A stretch of DNA of 57,856 nucleotides from Candidatus Acidiferrales bacterium (GTDB lineage: Bacteria; Acidobacteriota; Terriglobia; Acidiferrales; UBA7541). Below are positions 1 to 8,346 of the stretch, in pieces. The first letter of the stretch is position 1. Each line of letters starts with the position of its first letter. The stretch is from the NCBI GenBank assembly GCA_030037525.1, contig JASHRC010000208.1:1-57856 (forward strand). Reading direction: 5' to 3'. The translations under genes and the position numbers were made by a program. Below the pieces are notes generated by a model. The model was not told the DNA's origin, did not search any database, and saw nothing but the letters and a program-made list of their open reading frames with translations.

Positions 1-280
1 GCTCATCGCTGATCGGACGTGGGCGACCTGGACGTAACTCCTCGTACAGTCCGGAAACCCCATGTGCCAGGAAACGTCGCCGCCACAGACCTACCGTGAA
101 CTTCGTGGTCTCCAATTCCTCTGCAATCTCCACGTTTGTCTTACCAGCGGGACTCAGCAAAATAATCTTGGCACGACGCACCAGCCCCACTGGAAGAGAC
201 CGTGAACTCGCCAAACTTTCTAGCTGATCGCGCAGCTCCGCATCCAAAATCAACGCCGCTTTCGGTCGTCCCATCGCCAT
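1..280 (-). CDS. IS630-family transposase, N-terminal part (runs off left edge)
   Basis: The minus strand reads MAMGRPKAALILDAELRDQL from an ATG at 280, with GGAGGTG a few bases upstream. About 93 codons remain before the window edge. The stretch VRRAKIILLSPAGKTNVEIA followed by WRRRFLAHGVSGL and a Gly/Arg/Pro-rich GRPRP hinge is the usual helix-turn-helix start of IS630-type transposases, which bind the element ends before the DDE catalytic domain. That domain lies outside the window, so I cannot tell whether the gene is intact. A 16-bp palindrome lies 73 bases upstream of the start. Confidence 0.8.
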   Translation of the reverse strand, partial: MAMGRPKAALILDAELRDQLESLASSRSLPVGLVRRAKIILLSPAGKTNVEIAEELETTKFTVGLWRRRFLAHGVSGLYEELRPGRPRPISDE

Positions 281-352
281 AGGCACCTCCATTGTGCACA
301 GGAGATGCCCATATTCCCAGCAATACTATTGCCACTTATTTATGGGACACAG

Positions 353-368
353 CACTAGCTAGCTAGTG
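353..368. repeat. 16-bp perfect palindrome (CACTAGCTAGCTAGTG)
   Basis: CACTAGCTAGCTAGTG equals its own reverse complement and extends imperfectly by about three more pairs on each side. It lies between the IS630-type transposase start and the antitoxin gene. It could be part of the element end, which in this family abuts a TA dinucleotide, or a regulatory palindrome. The sequence alone does not decide. Confidence 0.6.
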
Positions 369-508
369 TTGCGGTTACCGAAGAAAGTGAAGCACGGATG
401 CGTTTGGGTTTTCGCTAGGGACAAGGGACAGGACCGTGCAACTATGAAGTTGCAACGGGCCCGAACCTCTCGCATGGTACGTATTATCACTACATTCTCG
501 GGGGGCCC

Positions 509-754
509 ATGGAAAAGCCTGTTTCCGCCGCCGTCGCTAACCGCACGTTTTCCAAGCTGCTCCGCTCCGTTCGCGAAGGTCAGAGCTACATCGTGACCTC
601 ACATGGGACGGCGGTCGCTAAGATCGTACCCGCCGAGAAACACGGTGGCGAGATGCGCAGCGCCAGACTTGCTCTCTTGCGAAGGCTTAGGGCCGAGCCC
701 GTTGTCAAGATTGGACGCTGGGCGCGAGATGAGCTGTACGAGGAGAAACCGTGA
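509..754 (+). CDS. Phd/YefM-family antitoxin
   Basis: This 81-residue protein begins MEKPVSAAVANRTFSKLLRS and contains GQSYIVTSHGTAVAKIVPAE, the compact N-terminal fold of Phd/YefM antitoxins. That fold binds the promoter as a dimer, while the C-terminal tail (RAEPVVKIGRWARDELYEE) wraps and blocks the toxin. The gene ends in GTGA, overlapping by 4 bp the start of a PIN-domain toxin gene, the classical coupled layout. The antitoxin frame is intact, although the toxin partner is broken. It probably represses its own promoter. Confidence 0.85.
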   Translation: MEKPVSAAVANRTFSKLLRSVREGQSYIVTSHGTAVAKIVPAEKHGGEMRSARLALLRRLRAEPVVKIGRWARDELYEEKP

Positions 755-1204
755 GGGTGGCGCTCGATACCAAGGTCCTCGCGTATGCGGAAGGCCTGAA
801 TGGCGCTGGAATGAAGCGAACGGCACTGGGGTTGCTGGAAAAGTTGCCCCAAGGTGGTGCTTTTGCCGTTCAAACGCTGGGCGAGCTTTTCAATTTGTTG
901 GTTCGCAAGGCCCGTTGAGCACCGGCAAGAGCGCGCAAGGCGATACTCAGCTGGCAGGATGCCTTCCCACTGATCGAGACCTCAGGCGAGGTCATGCTCG
1001 CGGCGGCGGACCTCGCCACCGACCACCAACTTAGCATCTGGGACTCCGTCATTCTTTCGGCCGCAGCCGAGGCGGGCTGCCCGGCTTCTCCTATCCGAGG
1101 ATTTGCAGGAGGGGCTTACGTGGAGAGGGGTCACAGTCGCAAACCCGTTCTCCAGTTCGAAACACGAACTGCTCGCCGCTTTGCTGACCGAATCGCGGAC
1201 CTGA
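751..1204 (+). pseudogene. Broken PIN-domain (VapC-like) toxin gene
   Basis: From GTG 751 the frame reads VRVALDTKVLAYAEGLNG, the start of a PIN-domain ribonuclease. A TGA stop at 916-918 interrupts it. Reading on in the same frame gives ARARKAILSWQDAFPLIETS and DHQLSIWDSVILSAAAEAGC, which is the rest of the fold. One extra C near 1081 then shifts the frame, and the family tail (RLLLSEDLQEGLTWRGVTVA, then NPFSS) continues from 1082 to the TGA at 1202-1204. The usual Asn after the first acidic residue (DTN) is Lys here (DTK). The stop, the frameshift and the altered motif together indicate an inactive toxin, unless the assembly is wrong. Confidence 0.8.
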
Positions 1205-1401
1205 GGCGACGCCACCGCTCCGAGCCGTTTCTGAGCTGCCAGAAACCAGGGGGCGTGCGCTCACGGTTCGGGATTTCTGCTAGGACCACCCAAATCGGTC
1301 CAGCTTCGGTCCGATTCGACTGGTAGCTGTAAGCACTGAATTTTACGTAAGCGACGCCCGATGCGGCGCTTGTCTGATTTTTACTGCCTTCTTTACAAAC
1401 A

Positions 1402-1432
1402 GGGGGTCACCGGTTCGATCCCGGTTCCACAG
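1402..1432 (+). other. tRNA 3'-half remnant (variable loop, T-arm, start of acceptor)
   Basis: Bases 1409-1425 form a perfect T-arm: ACCGG, loop TTCGATC, CCGGT, with all five stem pairs complementary. A GGGTC-like variable loop lies before it and TCCACAG, an acceptor-like strand, after it. No D-arm, anticodon arm or 5' acceptor strand is present upstream, so this is a fragment and not a gene. Such 3' tRNA pieces are commonly left at attachment sites of integrating elements. The neighbours, a transposase and a toxin-antitoxin pair, fit that view. Confidence 0.6.
1411..1422 (+). repeat. Left copy of 12-bp direct repeat (possible att core)
   Basis: CGGTTCGATCCC lies inside the T-arm remnant and recurs in the same orientation at 12728-12739, about 11.3 kb away. 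The two copies flank the metal-efflux locus and the accessory genes behind it. A core att repeat taken from a tRNA T-arm would look like this, but 12 bp is short and no integrase is visible in between. Confidence 0.35.
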
Positions 1433-1471
1433 GAGATACCGCGCGGCACTGTCAAGGGAATGCCTCGAGCC

Positions 1472-1738
1472 TTACTTCAAATAACTGCGGACGATCTCAA
1501 TAAGGTCTTCTGCGGCTTCTCCTGAGCCTCGATCTTTCCGTGGCATGTGATTACGAATGTGGTCTTCCATGAGCTCCGCCATCAGGCTGTTGATCGCGCC
1601 GCGCGCTGCCGCGAGGCGTTGGAGCACGTCGGCACATTGTTCGTCCTCGTTCAAACCGCGGAGGACGCTCTCCAGTTGACCGATGATTTTCTTGGTCCGA
1701 TTGACCAGGTCGAGCTTTTCGCGGGATAGGTGCGACAT
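1472..1738 (-). CDS. rcnR: RcnR-type Ni/Co-sensing repressor (CsoR/RcnR family)
   Basis: This 88-residue all-helical repressor is read from ATG 1738, which gives the MSH start typical of RcnR. A GTG four codons earlier is also possible. In this numbering His3, Cys35, His60 and His64 are all present, matching the four residues known to bind Ni(II) and Co(II) in E. coli RcnR. FrmR and CsoR relatives lack the full set. Family knowledge says the apo tetramer binds G-tract palindromes and lets go when metal binds. Two such palindromes lie just upstream, between this gene and the divergent RND efflux operon, so it probably represses both itself and the pump. Confidence 0.9.
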   Translation of the reverse strand: MSHLSREKLDLVNRTKKIIGQLESVLRGLNEDEQCADVLQRLAAARGAINSLMAELMEDHIRNHMPRKDRGSGEAAEDLIEIVRSYLK

Positions 1739-1756
1739 TTTTTTTTCCACTTTGAC

Positions 1757-1771
1757 TACCCTATGGGGGTA
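1757..1771. promoter_or_regulatory. Predicted RcnR-type operator 1
   Basis: TACCC-TATGG-GGGTA is a 15-bp inverted repeat containing a run of five G. It starts 18 bases upstream of the repressor ATG. G-tracts flanked by TA-containing inverted arms are the known operator form for RcnR/CsoR proteins. From this position it could control the repressor's own promoter. Confidence 0.7.
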
Positions 1772-1790
1772 TCGTATCCTGACTCCTTAA

Positions 1791-1810
1791 TACCATGGGG
1801 GGGTATGGTA
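1791..1810. promoter_or_regulatory. Predicted RcnR-type operator 2
   Basis: TACCAT, eight bases carrying a run of G, then ATGGTA form a 20-bp inverted repeat with seven consecutive G. Its centre is about 36 bp from operator 1 and about 220 bp upstream of the efflux operon start. Two sites with the same arms and G-tract in one divergent intergenic region support a shared repressor. Confidence 0.72.
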
Positions 1811-2023
1811 GCAAGATTGCGTTGGCGCGGCAAGGGCGCGTTATGCAAGCAGCATGCAGGAGATCGGGCGGCGGGATTTTAATGCGTTTGTAATGTACGC
1901 GCCAGATACTGTGCCGTTTTTCGGCTGCAGGTGCTCTCAAGCAGGTAACCTGCTGGTCCCTCAGTGTCGTGTGATACGCCGCTTGGTTTTCGAATTTTGG
2001 CCGGTCCAAACGGAGGAGGAGTC

Positions 2024-3304
2024 ATGCAGATCGTTCAACGGCTCGGTCTCGTCGCGATTCTGGCGTTGAGCCTGAGCGGGAGGACTCTCGCTCAAAGGGC
2101 GCTCACGTGGCAACAGGTTCGCGACAAGTTCGAAGCCGCAAACCCGTCTCTGAAGGCTGGACACATCGGCATTGATGAATCTCGCGCAAACGAAATCACG
2201 GCGCATCTCCGTCCGAATCCAAGTTTGACCGTGAGCGTGGATCAGATCAATCCGTTTACCAGCCAGCCCCCCCCATCGGGTGTGCCGGTCAATTCTTATC
2301 AGCCATTTGCCTACGCACTTCCATATGGAAGTGTCAGTTACCTCTATGAGCGCCAACATAAGCGCGACTTGCGGTTTGAAAGCGCCCAAAAGGCAACTGA
2401 AATTGCAATCTCTCAGCAGAGCGACCTGGAAAGAACGCTGCTTTTTGATCTTAGGAGTGCATTCGTTCAAGTTTTACAGCAGAAGGCTATTCTCGATTTA
2501 GCGAAAGAAAATCTCGCCTATTATGACCATGTACTTGACGTGAACCGTGACAGGTTCCGTACAGGCGCTATTGCGCGAGTCGATTTGGACCGGTTGGAGC
2601 TTCAGCGCGTTCAGTACGAGTCCGATTTGCAGACCGCAGACGTGAACCTGCGAACCGCCAAGATACAGCTTTTGACACTTCTGAACGACCGCACACCGAT
2701 TGAGCAATTCGACGTGACCGGCCCATTCGATCTTTCGCAGCAGATTCCGGGACTTGACGATGTTCGGCAGATGGCTCTCGACACCCGGCCGGATTTGAAG
2801 GCCGCGCTGCAATCGATAGACAAGGCCATGACCGATCACAAATTGGCCGTCGCGAATGGATCAACTGACCCCACCTTTAGCGTTGATTTCGCGCGGAATC
2901 CTCCCATTCCGGTTTACTTTGGCGTGGGCGTAAGCATTCCACTGCGGGTTTTTGATCGCAATCAGGGAGAAAAGCTGCGGACGCAGCTTGATATTGATCG
3001 CAACCAGCGACAAATGGAAGCTACACGCGCCCAAGTCTTTGGCGATGTGGACTCGGCCTACGCGACACTCAACAGCACTGTCGTGCTTCTGCTGCCTTAT
3101 AAAGAGCGTTATCTGAAACAAGCCGAAACCGTCCGAGACACGATTGAATTTTCCTATCAGCGCGGTGCCGCGTCTCTTTTAGATTTCCTAAATGCCCAGG
3201 CGGATTACCGCAGTGTGCAGGTGAACTATTTGAATCTGCTCGGCTCATATCTGACTGCCGCTGCTCAATTGAATCTTGCGGTGGGACGTGAGGTCATCCG
3301 ATGA
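2024..3304 (+). CDS. Outer-membrane efflux channel (TolC/CzcC family)
   Basis: The protein has 426 residues. It starts at ATG 2024 behind GGAGGAGG and carries a cleavable signal peptide ending near SGRTLAQ, with no lipobox cysteine. The mature part has the two-fold repeated helical layout of outer-membrane efflux proteins (RFRTGAIARVDLDRLELQRV in the first half, FSYQRGAASLLDFLNAQADY in the second). It would form the outer-membrane exit duct of the tripartite metal pump encoded by the next two genes. Its stop overlaps the next start (ATGA), so the genes are translationally coupled. Expression is probably metal-induced through the upstream palindromes. Confidence 0.9.
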   Translation: MQIVQRLGLVAILALSLSGRTLAQRALTWQQVRDKFEAANPSLKAGHIGIDESRANEITAHLRPNPSLTVSVDQINPFTSQPPPSGVPVNSYQPFAYALPYGSVSYLYERQHKRDLRFESAQKATEIAISQQSDLERTLLFDLRSAFVQVLQQKAILDLAKENLAYYDHVLDVNRDRFRTGAIARVDLDRLELQRVQYESDLQTADVNLRTAKIQLLTLLNDRTPIEQFDVTGPFDLSQQIPGLDDVRQMALDTRPDLKAALQSIDKAMTDHKLAVANGSTDPTFSVDFARNPPIPVYFGVGVSIPLRVFDRNQGEKLRTQLDIDRNQRQMEATRAQVFGDVDSAYATLNSTVVLLLPYKERYLKQAETVRDTIEFSYQRGAASLLDFLNAQADYRSVQVNYLNLLGSYLTAAAQLNLAVGREVIR

Positions 3305-4431
3305 GAGGACTTGGTATGGAAGTCGCAACTTTTGTTCTGGTGATGGCCCTATGCCTCGCGGGCTGCGGAAACACTCAAAAGGATCCGAATGCCGGAGCAC
3401 CCCCTCCACTAAAGGTTGAGCACACCGACCCGAACACATTCCAAGTGGAGCATCCCGATCAATTCCCGCTCACGGCAGCGGTAGAGCACGTGAGCAGGTC
3501 CCAGTTGAAGGCTACCGCGACGATCACGCCGGATATTTCAAAGAGCGTCCCGGTTATTTCATTGGCGACCGGGCGCGTTGTAGAGATCAAAGCACGCCTC
3601 GGCGATGTGGTTAAGAAAGGGCAGGTATTGCTACGTGTCGAGAGCGCGGATCTCGCGGGAGCTTTTTCGGACTACCGCAAAGCGGTTGCTGATGAGCAAC
3701 TCGCGCGTACGCAGCTTGAGCGTTCTAAGGAACTCTATGGTCGAGGGGCTATTTCCCTCAATGACTTGCAGGTCGCGCAGGACAGCGAGGATAAAGCAAA
3801 GGTAGACCTGGAAAACACAACTGAGCACATCCACGTCCTGGGGGGTGATCTCAGTAACCCAAGTGCCATCGTTGAAATCCGCGCTCCAATCTCAGGAGTC
3901 ATCACCGATCAAGAGGTGACCAACGCCGCTGGCGTTGCCGGTTTGACCGCTCCGAATCCTTTTACGATCTCGGACCTTTCGACGGTTTGGGTTCTCTGCG
4001 ACGTGTACGAAAACGACCTTCCAACCGTGCGCGTCGGTGATCCTGCCGAGGTTCGTCTGAATGCTTATCCAGACAGAATCTTCACTGGACGCGTCGGCAA
4101 CATCGGACCAGTTCTTGACCCCAACATCCGCACAGCGAAGGTCCGAATCGAGGTGCGTAATCCCGGAATGATGCGGGTCGGGATGTTTGCGACTGCCACA
4201 TTCCGTGGGCAAAAACAGGAAAGGTTCGCTGCCGTGCCAGCGACAGCGATCTTGCATTTGCACGATCGCGATTGGGTTTACATTCCCGCCGGTGACAAGC
4301 AGTTCCGGAGAGTGGAGGTAAACGCTGGCGATATGCTTCCTGGGAACATGCAGGAAGTCCGTGGCGGAATCACGCCCGGCCAACAGGTAGTAGTTCACGC
4401 GCTCGAATTTCAGAACTCGGTGGAACAGTGA
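3301..4431 (+). CDS. RND periplasmic adaptor lipoprotein (CzcB/CnrB-like)
   Basis: This 376-residue membrane-fusion protein has a lipoprotein signal with lipobox LAGC near residues 19-22. A split lipoyl/barrel-sandwich domain follows (ATGRVVEIKARLGDVVKKGQ and VEIRAPISGVITDQEV) flanking a helical hairpin, then beta-barrel and membrane-proximal domains. It would bridge the inner-membrane pump and the outer-membrane channel. The start overlaps the upstream stop by 4 bp, and its own stop overlaps the pump start by 4 bp. An in-frame ATG at 3316 is an alternative start. Metal specificity cannot be read from this subunit. Confidence 0.9.
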   Translation: MRGLGMEVATFVLVMALCLAGCGNTQKDPNAGAPPPLKVEHTDPNTFQVEHPDQFPLTAAVEHVSRSQLKATATITPDISKSVPVISLATGRVVEIKARLGDVVKKGQVLLRVESADLAGAFSDYRKAVADEQLARTQLERSKELYGRGAISLNDLQVAQDSEDKAKVDLENTTEHIHVLGGDLSNPSAIVEIRAPISGVITDQEVTNAAGVAGLTAPNPFTISDLSTVWVLCDVYENDLPTVRVGDPAEVRLNAYPDRIFTGRVGNIGPVLDPNIRTAKVRIEVRNPGMMRVGMFATATFRGQKQERFAAVPATAILHLHDRDWVYIPAGDKQFRRVEVNAGDMLPGNMQEVRGGITPGQQVVVHALEFQNSVEQ

Positions 4432-7400
4432 TGATCCGTCCTTTGGTGGATTTCGCTCTTAACAACCGTTTCGTGGTTCTTGGTCTGGCTGTAGTCCTGT
4501 TCGTTGGCGGAATCATTTCGTTCAAGAGGTTGCCCGTGGAAGCGTATCCCGATGTCGCCAATACCTGGGTTCAGGTGATTACGCAATGGCCGGGCCGCGC
4601 GGCAGAAGAAGTCGAGCAGCAGATCACAATCCCGATCGAAATTCAGATGAACGGAATCCCTTACCTGCTGCACGTGCGGTCAGCCTCCTTGGCTGGCCTG
4701 TCGGTGGTAAACCTGATTTTCGACGACGACTCAAACAATGACTGGGATAGACAGAAAGTGTTGGAGCGCCTTTCGCAGGTGACGCTGCCACCCAACGTTT
4801 CGGCAGGGATCGGTCCAGATTTCAGTCCGATTGGCTCGGTCTACTGGTACACGATCAAAAGCACCAATCCCAATTACGACCTCATGGAGCTCAAATCTCT
4901 TCAGGATTGGGTCATCAACAAATACATCAAAGCCGCGCCGGATGTTGTGGATGACTCCTCCTTCGGGGGGATTACTCGCGAATATCAAGTCCGCGTAGAC
5001 CCTGACCAGCTGGTTTCCTACGGACTGAGCCTTGCGCAAATCGAGCAGCAACTCACAAATGCAAACGCGAACGGAGGAGGCAGCTTTATCGAACAAGGGG
5101 AGCAACAAGTCAACGTTCGCGAGGTGGGGCTGGTTAGGGATGTCCAGGATATCGGAAACACGGTCCTTAAGACACAAAAGGGTACGGCTATTCGCGTAAG
5201 GGATATCGGGGTCGTGACTCAAGGGCCGAAAATTCGCCTCGGACAGATCGGCTGGGCTATTCATCGTTCCGACGGTGTGGTCGTAGATGACAACGATGTC
5301 GTCGAAGGCATCGTGTTCATGCGCAAGGGAGCCGATACCGCAGCTACGATGGACGGTATCCATGCCGCCGTGCAAAGACTCAACGACCACATTCTTCCGC
5401 CGGGGGTAAAGATCGTTCCCTATCTGGATCGCGACGACTTGGTGCATTTCACGACGCACACGGTGCTGCACAACCTCGCGGACGGCATGATCCTCGTGGT
5501 CATCGTTCTCTTTATTTTCCTTGGCAATGTGCGCGGCGCGATCATTGTCTCTTTCACGATTCCGTTCGCGTTGCTTTTTGCCGCGATTTGCCTCGACGCA
5601 CGCCATATCTCCGCAAACCTGCTGTCGCTCGGCGCTCTGGATTTCGGGATGGTGGTCGATGGAGCCGTGGTGATGATCGAAAACATTTCGCGGCATCTTA
5701 ATCGCCCCGAGGAGGATCACCGCACGCCCATGGAGCGGATTCGCGAAGCCGCACATGAGGTCCAGCGCCCCGTCTTTTATGCCATAGCCATCATCATCAC
5801 AGCCTACCTGCCGATCTTCACGCTGCAACGGGTCGAAGGGAAGCTGTTCAAGCCGATGGCGTGGACAGTAACTTTTGCGCTGGTTGGCGCTCTGATCTTT
5901 GCCATGTTGGTCGCGCCTGCGTTGGCCAGCATTCTTTTCCGGTCAGGCGTAAAAGAATGGAAAAATCCGGTCATGAGCTACCTGACAGACCGGTACCGCC
6001 ACGCCGTCACCTGGACCATCCGCCACCGGTCAATCACTGTAGGAACGGCCATCGTCTTGTTCGTTTTGGCGATGCTTCTGGGCTTGTCAGGAATGATCGG
6101 CTCGGAATTTCTTCCTCACCTGGATGAAGGCGCACTGTGGGTTCGCGGAACGCTGGGCATGAGTGTCGGCCCAACAGACAGCGCACGCGTGGCGGAAAGA
6201 GCGCGCGAAGTGCTCTGCTCCTTTCCTGAAGTTCCTCGCGTCGTCGATCAGATTGGACGCCCGGACGACGGCACGGACACCACCGGATTCTTCGATATGG
6301 AATTCTTCGTCGATCTCCTGCCCAAGGAGCAATGGCGGCCTGTCTTTCATCAGAATAAAGACTTAGTGATTGCAGCGATGAATCGCGAATTGGAGAAGAT
6401 ACCAGGAGTCTTCTGGGGTTTTTCGCAGCCGATTGCGGACAACTTAGAAGAAGCGGTAAGTGGAGTGAAGGGCGCGCTTGCGGTGAAGATTTACGGGGAC
6501 GATTTGAAGAAACTGGAGAACACCGGAGATCAGGTTGTCAACGTGATGCGCAACATCCGAGGCGTGGAGGATTTGGGGATGTTTCGGGTCCTTGGTCAAC
6601 CAAATCTGAATTTCGAGGTTGATCGCGGCCAAGCGGCGCGCTTCGGAATTAACGTTTCCGATGTTCAAGATGCAATCCAAACCGCTGTGGGAGGTACGGC
6701 GCTGAACCAAGTATTGGTTGGCGAACAGCGGTACGACTTGGTTTTGCGATATCTGCCCGAGTATCGGGACACGAAAGAAGCGATCGAAGAAATCCGACTT
6801 CTCGCGCCCAGCGGTGAGCGCGTCTCCCTAGCTCAGTTGACCCACGTGACTGAAACGGACGGAGGGTCGGAGATCTATCGCGAGGCCAATTCGCGCTATG
6901 TCGCGGTCAAGTTCAGTGTACGTGGCCGGGACTTGGGAAGTACGGTCCAAGAAGCAATCCGAAAGGTAAACTCCGAGGTGAAATTGCCGCTCGGTTACAC
7001 AATCGATTGGGCAGGCGAGTATGAGAGTCAACTGCGGTCCCAACGCCGGCTAATGATCGTGCTCCCCGCCACGCTTTTGGCGATCTTCATCATTCTCTAT
7101 ATCATGTTCAATTCAGTTAAATGGGCACTCCTCATCCTGGCGAATATTGCAATGGCACCTCTGGGAGGCCTATCGGCCTTGCTCGTGACGGGAACGCATC
7201 TTAGCGTGTCTTCGGGAGTCGGTTTTCTTGCCCTTTTCGGAGTATCCGTACAAACCGGCGTGATCATGGTTGAGTACATCAATCAGCTTCGGACAAGAGG
7301 ATACACTACCGAAAGATCAGCGGTTGAGGGCGCCGTTCTCAGGCTTCGTCCCATTACGATGACGATGCTGGTAGCGACACTGGGTTTGCTTCCCGCTGCT

Positions 7401-7568
7401 CTTTCACATGGCATCGGGTCGGATTCGCAACGGCCTTTTGCAATCGTTATCGTCGGTGGGCTTATGTCCAATCTGATGATAGGCATTTTCCTGCTGCCAA
7501 CGCTCTATACCTGGTTTGCGAGCAAGAACGATGTGCTTCCCAAGCCGGAAACTGAGGGGGCTGTGTAG
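4428..7568 (+). CDS. HME-type RND heavy-metal efflux pump (CzcA/CnrA/CusA family)
   Basis: The protein has 1046 residues, the usual length for heavy-metal RND permeases. The N-terminus (FALNNRFVVLGLAVVLFVGG) is the first membrane helix, and two large periplasmic loops alternate with two sets of membrane helices. The fourth helix carries DFGMVVDGAVVMIEN starting at Asp405, with Asp411 and Glu418. These acidic positions are needed for proton-driven divalent-cation export in CzcA. The adjacent repressor has Ni/Co ligands, so nickel and cobalt are the first substrates to consider; this is inference from context. It is the third gene of an operon with 4-bp overlaps. Confidence 0.93.
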   Translation: MMIRPLVDFALNNRFVVLGLAVVLFVGGIISFKRLPVEAYPDVANTWVQVITQWPGRAAEEVEQQITIPIEIQMNGIPYLLHVRSASLAGLSVVNLIFDDDSNNDWDRQKVLERLSQVTLPPNVSAGIGPDFSPIGSVYWYTIKSTNPNYDLMELKSLQDWVINKYIKAAPDVVDDSSFGGITREYQVRVDPDQLVSYGLSLAQIEQQLTNANANGGGSFIEQGEQQVNVREVGLVRDVQDIGNTVLKTQKGTAIRVRDIGVVTQGPKIRLGQIGWAIHRSDGVVVDDNDVVEGIVFMRKGADTAATMDGIHAAVQRLNDHILPPGVKIVPYLDRDDLVHFTTHTVLHNLADGMILVVIVLFIFLGNVRGAIIVSFTIPFALLFAAICLDARHISANLLSLGALDFGMVVDGAVVMIENISRHLNRPEEDHRTPMERIREAAHEVQRPVFYAIAIIITAYLPIFTLQRVEGKLFKPMAWTVTFALVGALIFAMLVAPALASILFRSGVKEWKNPVMSYLTDRYRHAVTWTIRHRSITVGTAIVLFVLAMLLGLSGMIGSEFLPHLDEGALWVRGTLGMSVGPTDSARVAERAREVLCSFPEVPRVVDQIGRPDDGTDTTGFFDMEFFVDLLPKEQWRPVFHQNKDLVIAAMNRELEKIPGVFWGFSQPIADNLEEAVSGVKGALAVKIYGDDLKKLENTGDQVVNVMRNIRGVEDLGMFRVLGQPNLNFEVDRGQAARFGINVSDVQDAIQTAVGGTALNQVLVGEQRYDLVLRYLPEYRDTKEAIEEIRLLAPSGERVSLAQLTHVTETDGGSEIYREANSRYVAVKFSVRGRDLGSTVQEAIRKVNSEVKLPLGYTIDWAGEYESQLRSQRRLMIVLPATLLAIFIILYIMFNSVKWALLILANIAMAPLGGLSALLVTGTHLSVSSGVGFLALFGVSVQTGVIMVEYINQLRTRGYTTERSAVEGAVLRLRPITMTMLVATLGLLPAALSHGIGSDSQRPFAIVIVGGLMSNLMIGIFLLPTLYTWFASKNDVLPKPETEGAV

Positions 7569-7623
7569 CAAGACGTGTCAGGGTTACCGCATCGCGCGAG
7601 GTTGCAGTGAAGGAATCCTTAAG

Positions 7624-8346
7624 ATGACAAAGGCTGAAGTCTGTGGCTTGATTCAGGAAATCGGCGTGATTCCGGCGATTCGGGTCTCTTCTGCTGAGGA
7701 CGCGCATTTTGCAGCCGACGCAGTAACAAGCGGCGGCATCCCAATTGTGGAGATCACGATGACCGTTCCTGAAGCAGTCAAGTTGATCTCACACCTCGTT
7801 CATTACCACCCGAAAATGATCGTTGGGGCCGGCACCGTGTTAAACACTGAGACAGCGAGCAAGTGCGTCGACGCTGGTGCAAGTTTCATCACGAGCCCCG
7901 GCTTTAACCCAAGGATTGTCGAGTTTGCAGCCAAGACACAAACGGCGGTCCTCCCCGGTGCGTTGACCCCGTCAGAAGTGATTGAAGCATGGGAGGCGGG
8001 GTCTGATTTGATTAAGGTGTTCCCGTGTGCTCAGGTCGGGGGAGAGCAATACATAAAGGTTTTAAAGACCTCGCTCCCGCAAGTCCCGCTTGTTGCAGCA
8101 GGCGGAGTAACGCAACATTCCGCGGAGCAGTACATCCTGGCGGGAGCGGTGGCGATCGGCGTTGGCAAAGAGCTAATTCCGCCTGACGCGATTGAGCACC
8201 GCGAATCCGAGAGGATTCGGGAACTCGCACAGCGGTTCGTGGGCTTTGTCAGAGAAGCGCGCCAGCGGCTAACGCCACAGAAGGAAAATCGCGCCGGCGG
8301 CAAAACTGACTTTTTGAAACTCCATAAGCACTCTCCATCCAAATAG
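7624..8346 (+). CDS. eda: KDPG/KHG aldolase
   Basis: This 240-residue class I aldolase cleaves 2-keto-3-deoxy-6-phosphogluconate to pyruvate and glyceraldehyde 3-phosphate (Entner-Doudoroff pathway), with activity on 4-hydroxy-2-oxoglutarate in relatives. ATG 7624 follows a GAAGGA ribosome site. Lys131 in LIKVFPC is the Schiff-base lysine and Glu43 in VEITMT the general base, close to E. coli Glu45/Lys133. GAGTVL and FITSPGF are family motifs. It is about 25-30 residues longer than usual because of a basic C-terminal tail. The gap from the pump stop is only 55 bp with no terminator seen, so it may be cotranscribed with the efflux genes. Confidence 0.93.
   Translation: MTKAEVCGLIQEIGVIPAIRVSSAEDAHFAADAVTSGGIPIVEITMTVPEAVKLISHLVHYHPKMIVGAGTVLNTETASKCVDAGASFITSPGFNPRIVEFAAKTQTAVLPGALTPSEVIEAWEAGSDLIKVFPCAQVGGEQYIKVLKTSLPQVPLVAAGGVTQHSAEQYILAGAVAIGVGKELIPPDAIEHRESERIRELAQRFVGFVREARQRLTPQKENRAGGKTDFLKLHKHSPSK

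Larger units (their letters stand above)
1205..1471. other. Intergenic stretch with tRNA remnant, no gene seen
   Basis: I see no convincing gene between the broken toxin and the RcnR-type gene. The only recognisable element is the tRNA T-arm fragment near 1402-1432, listed separately. Confidence 0.6.

Noticed and set aside
4731..5828. 365-codon open frame antisense to the RND pump
   Set aside because: It follows the codon bias of the real gene on the other strand and shows no protein family features.
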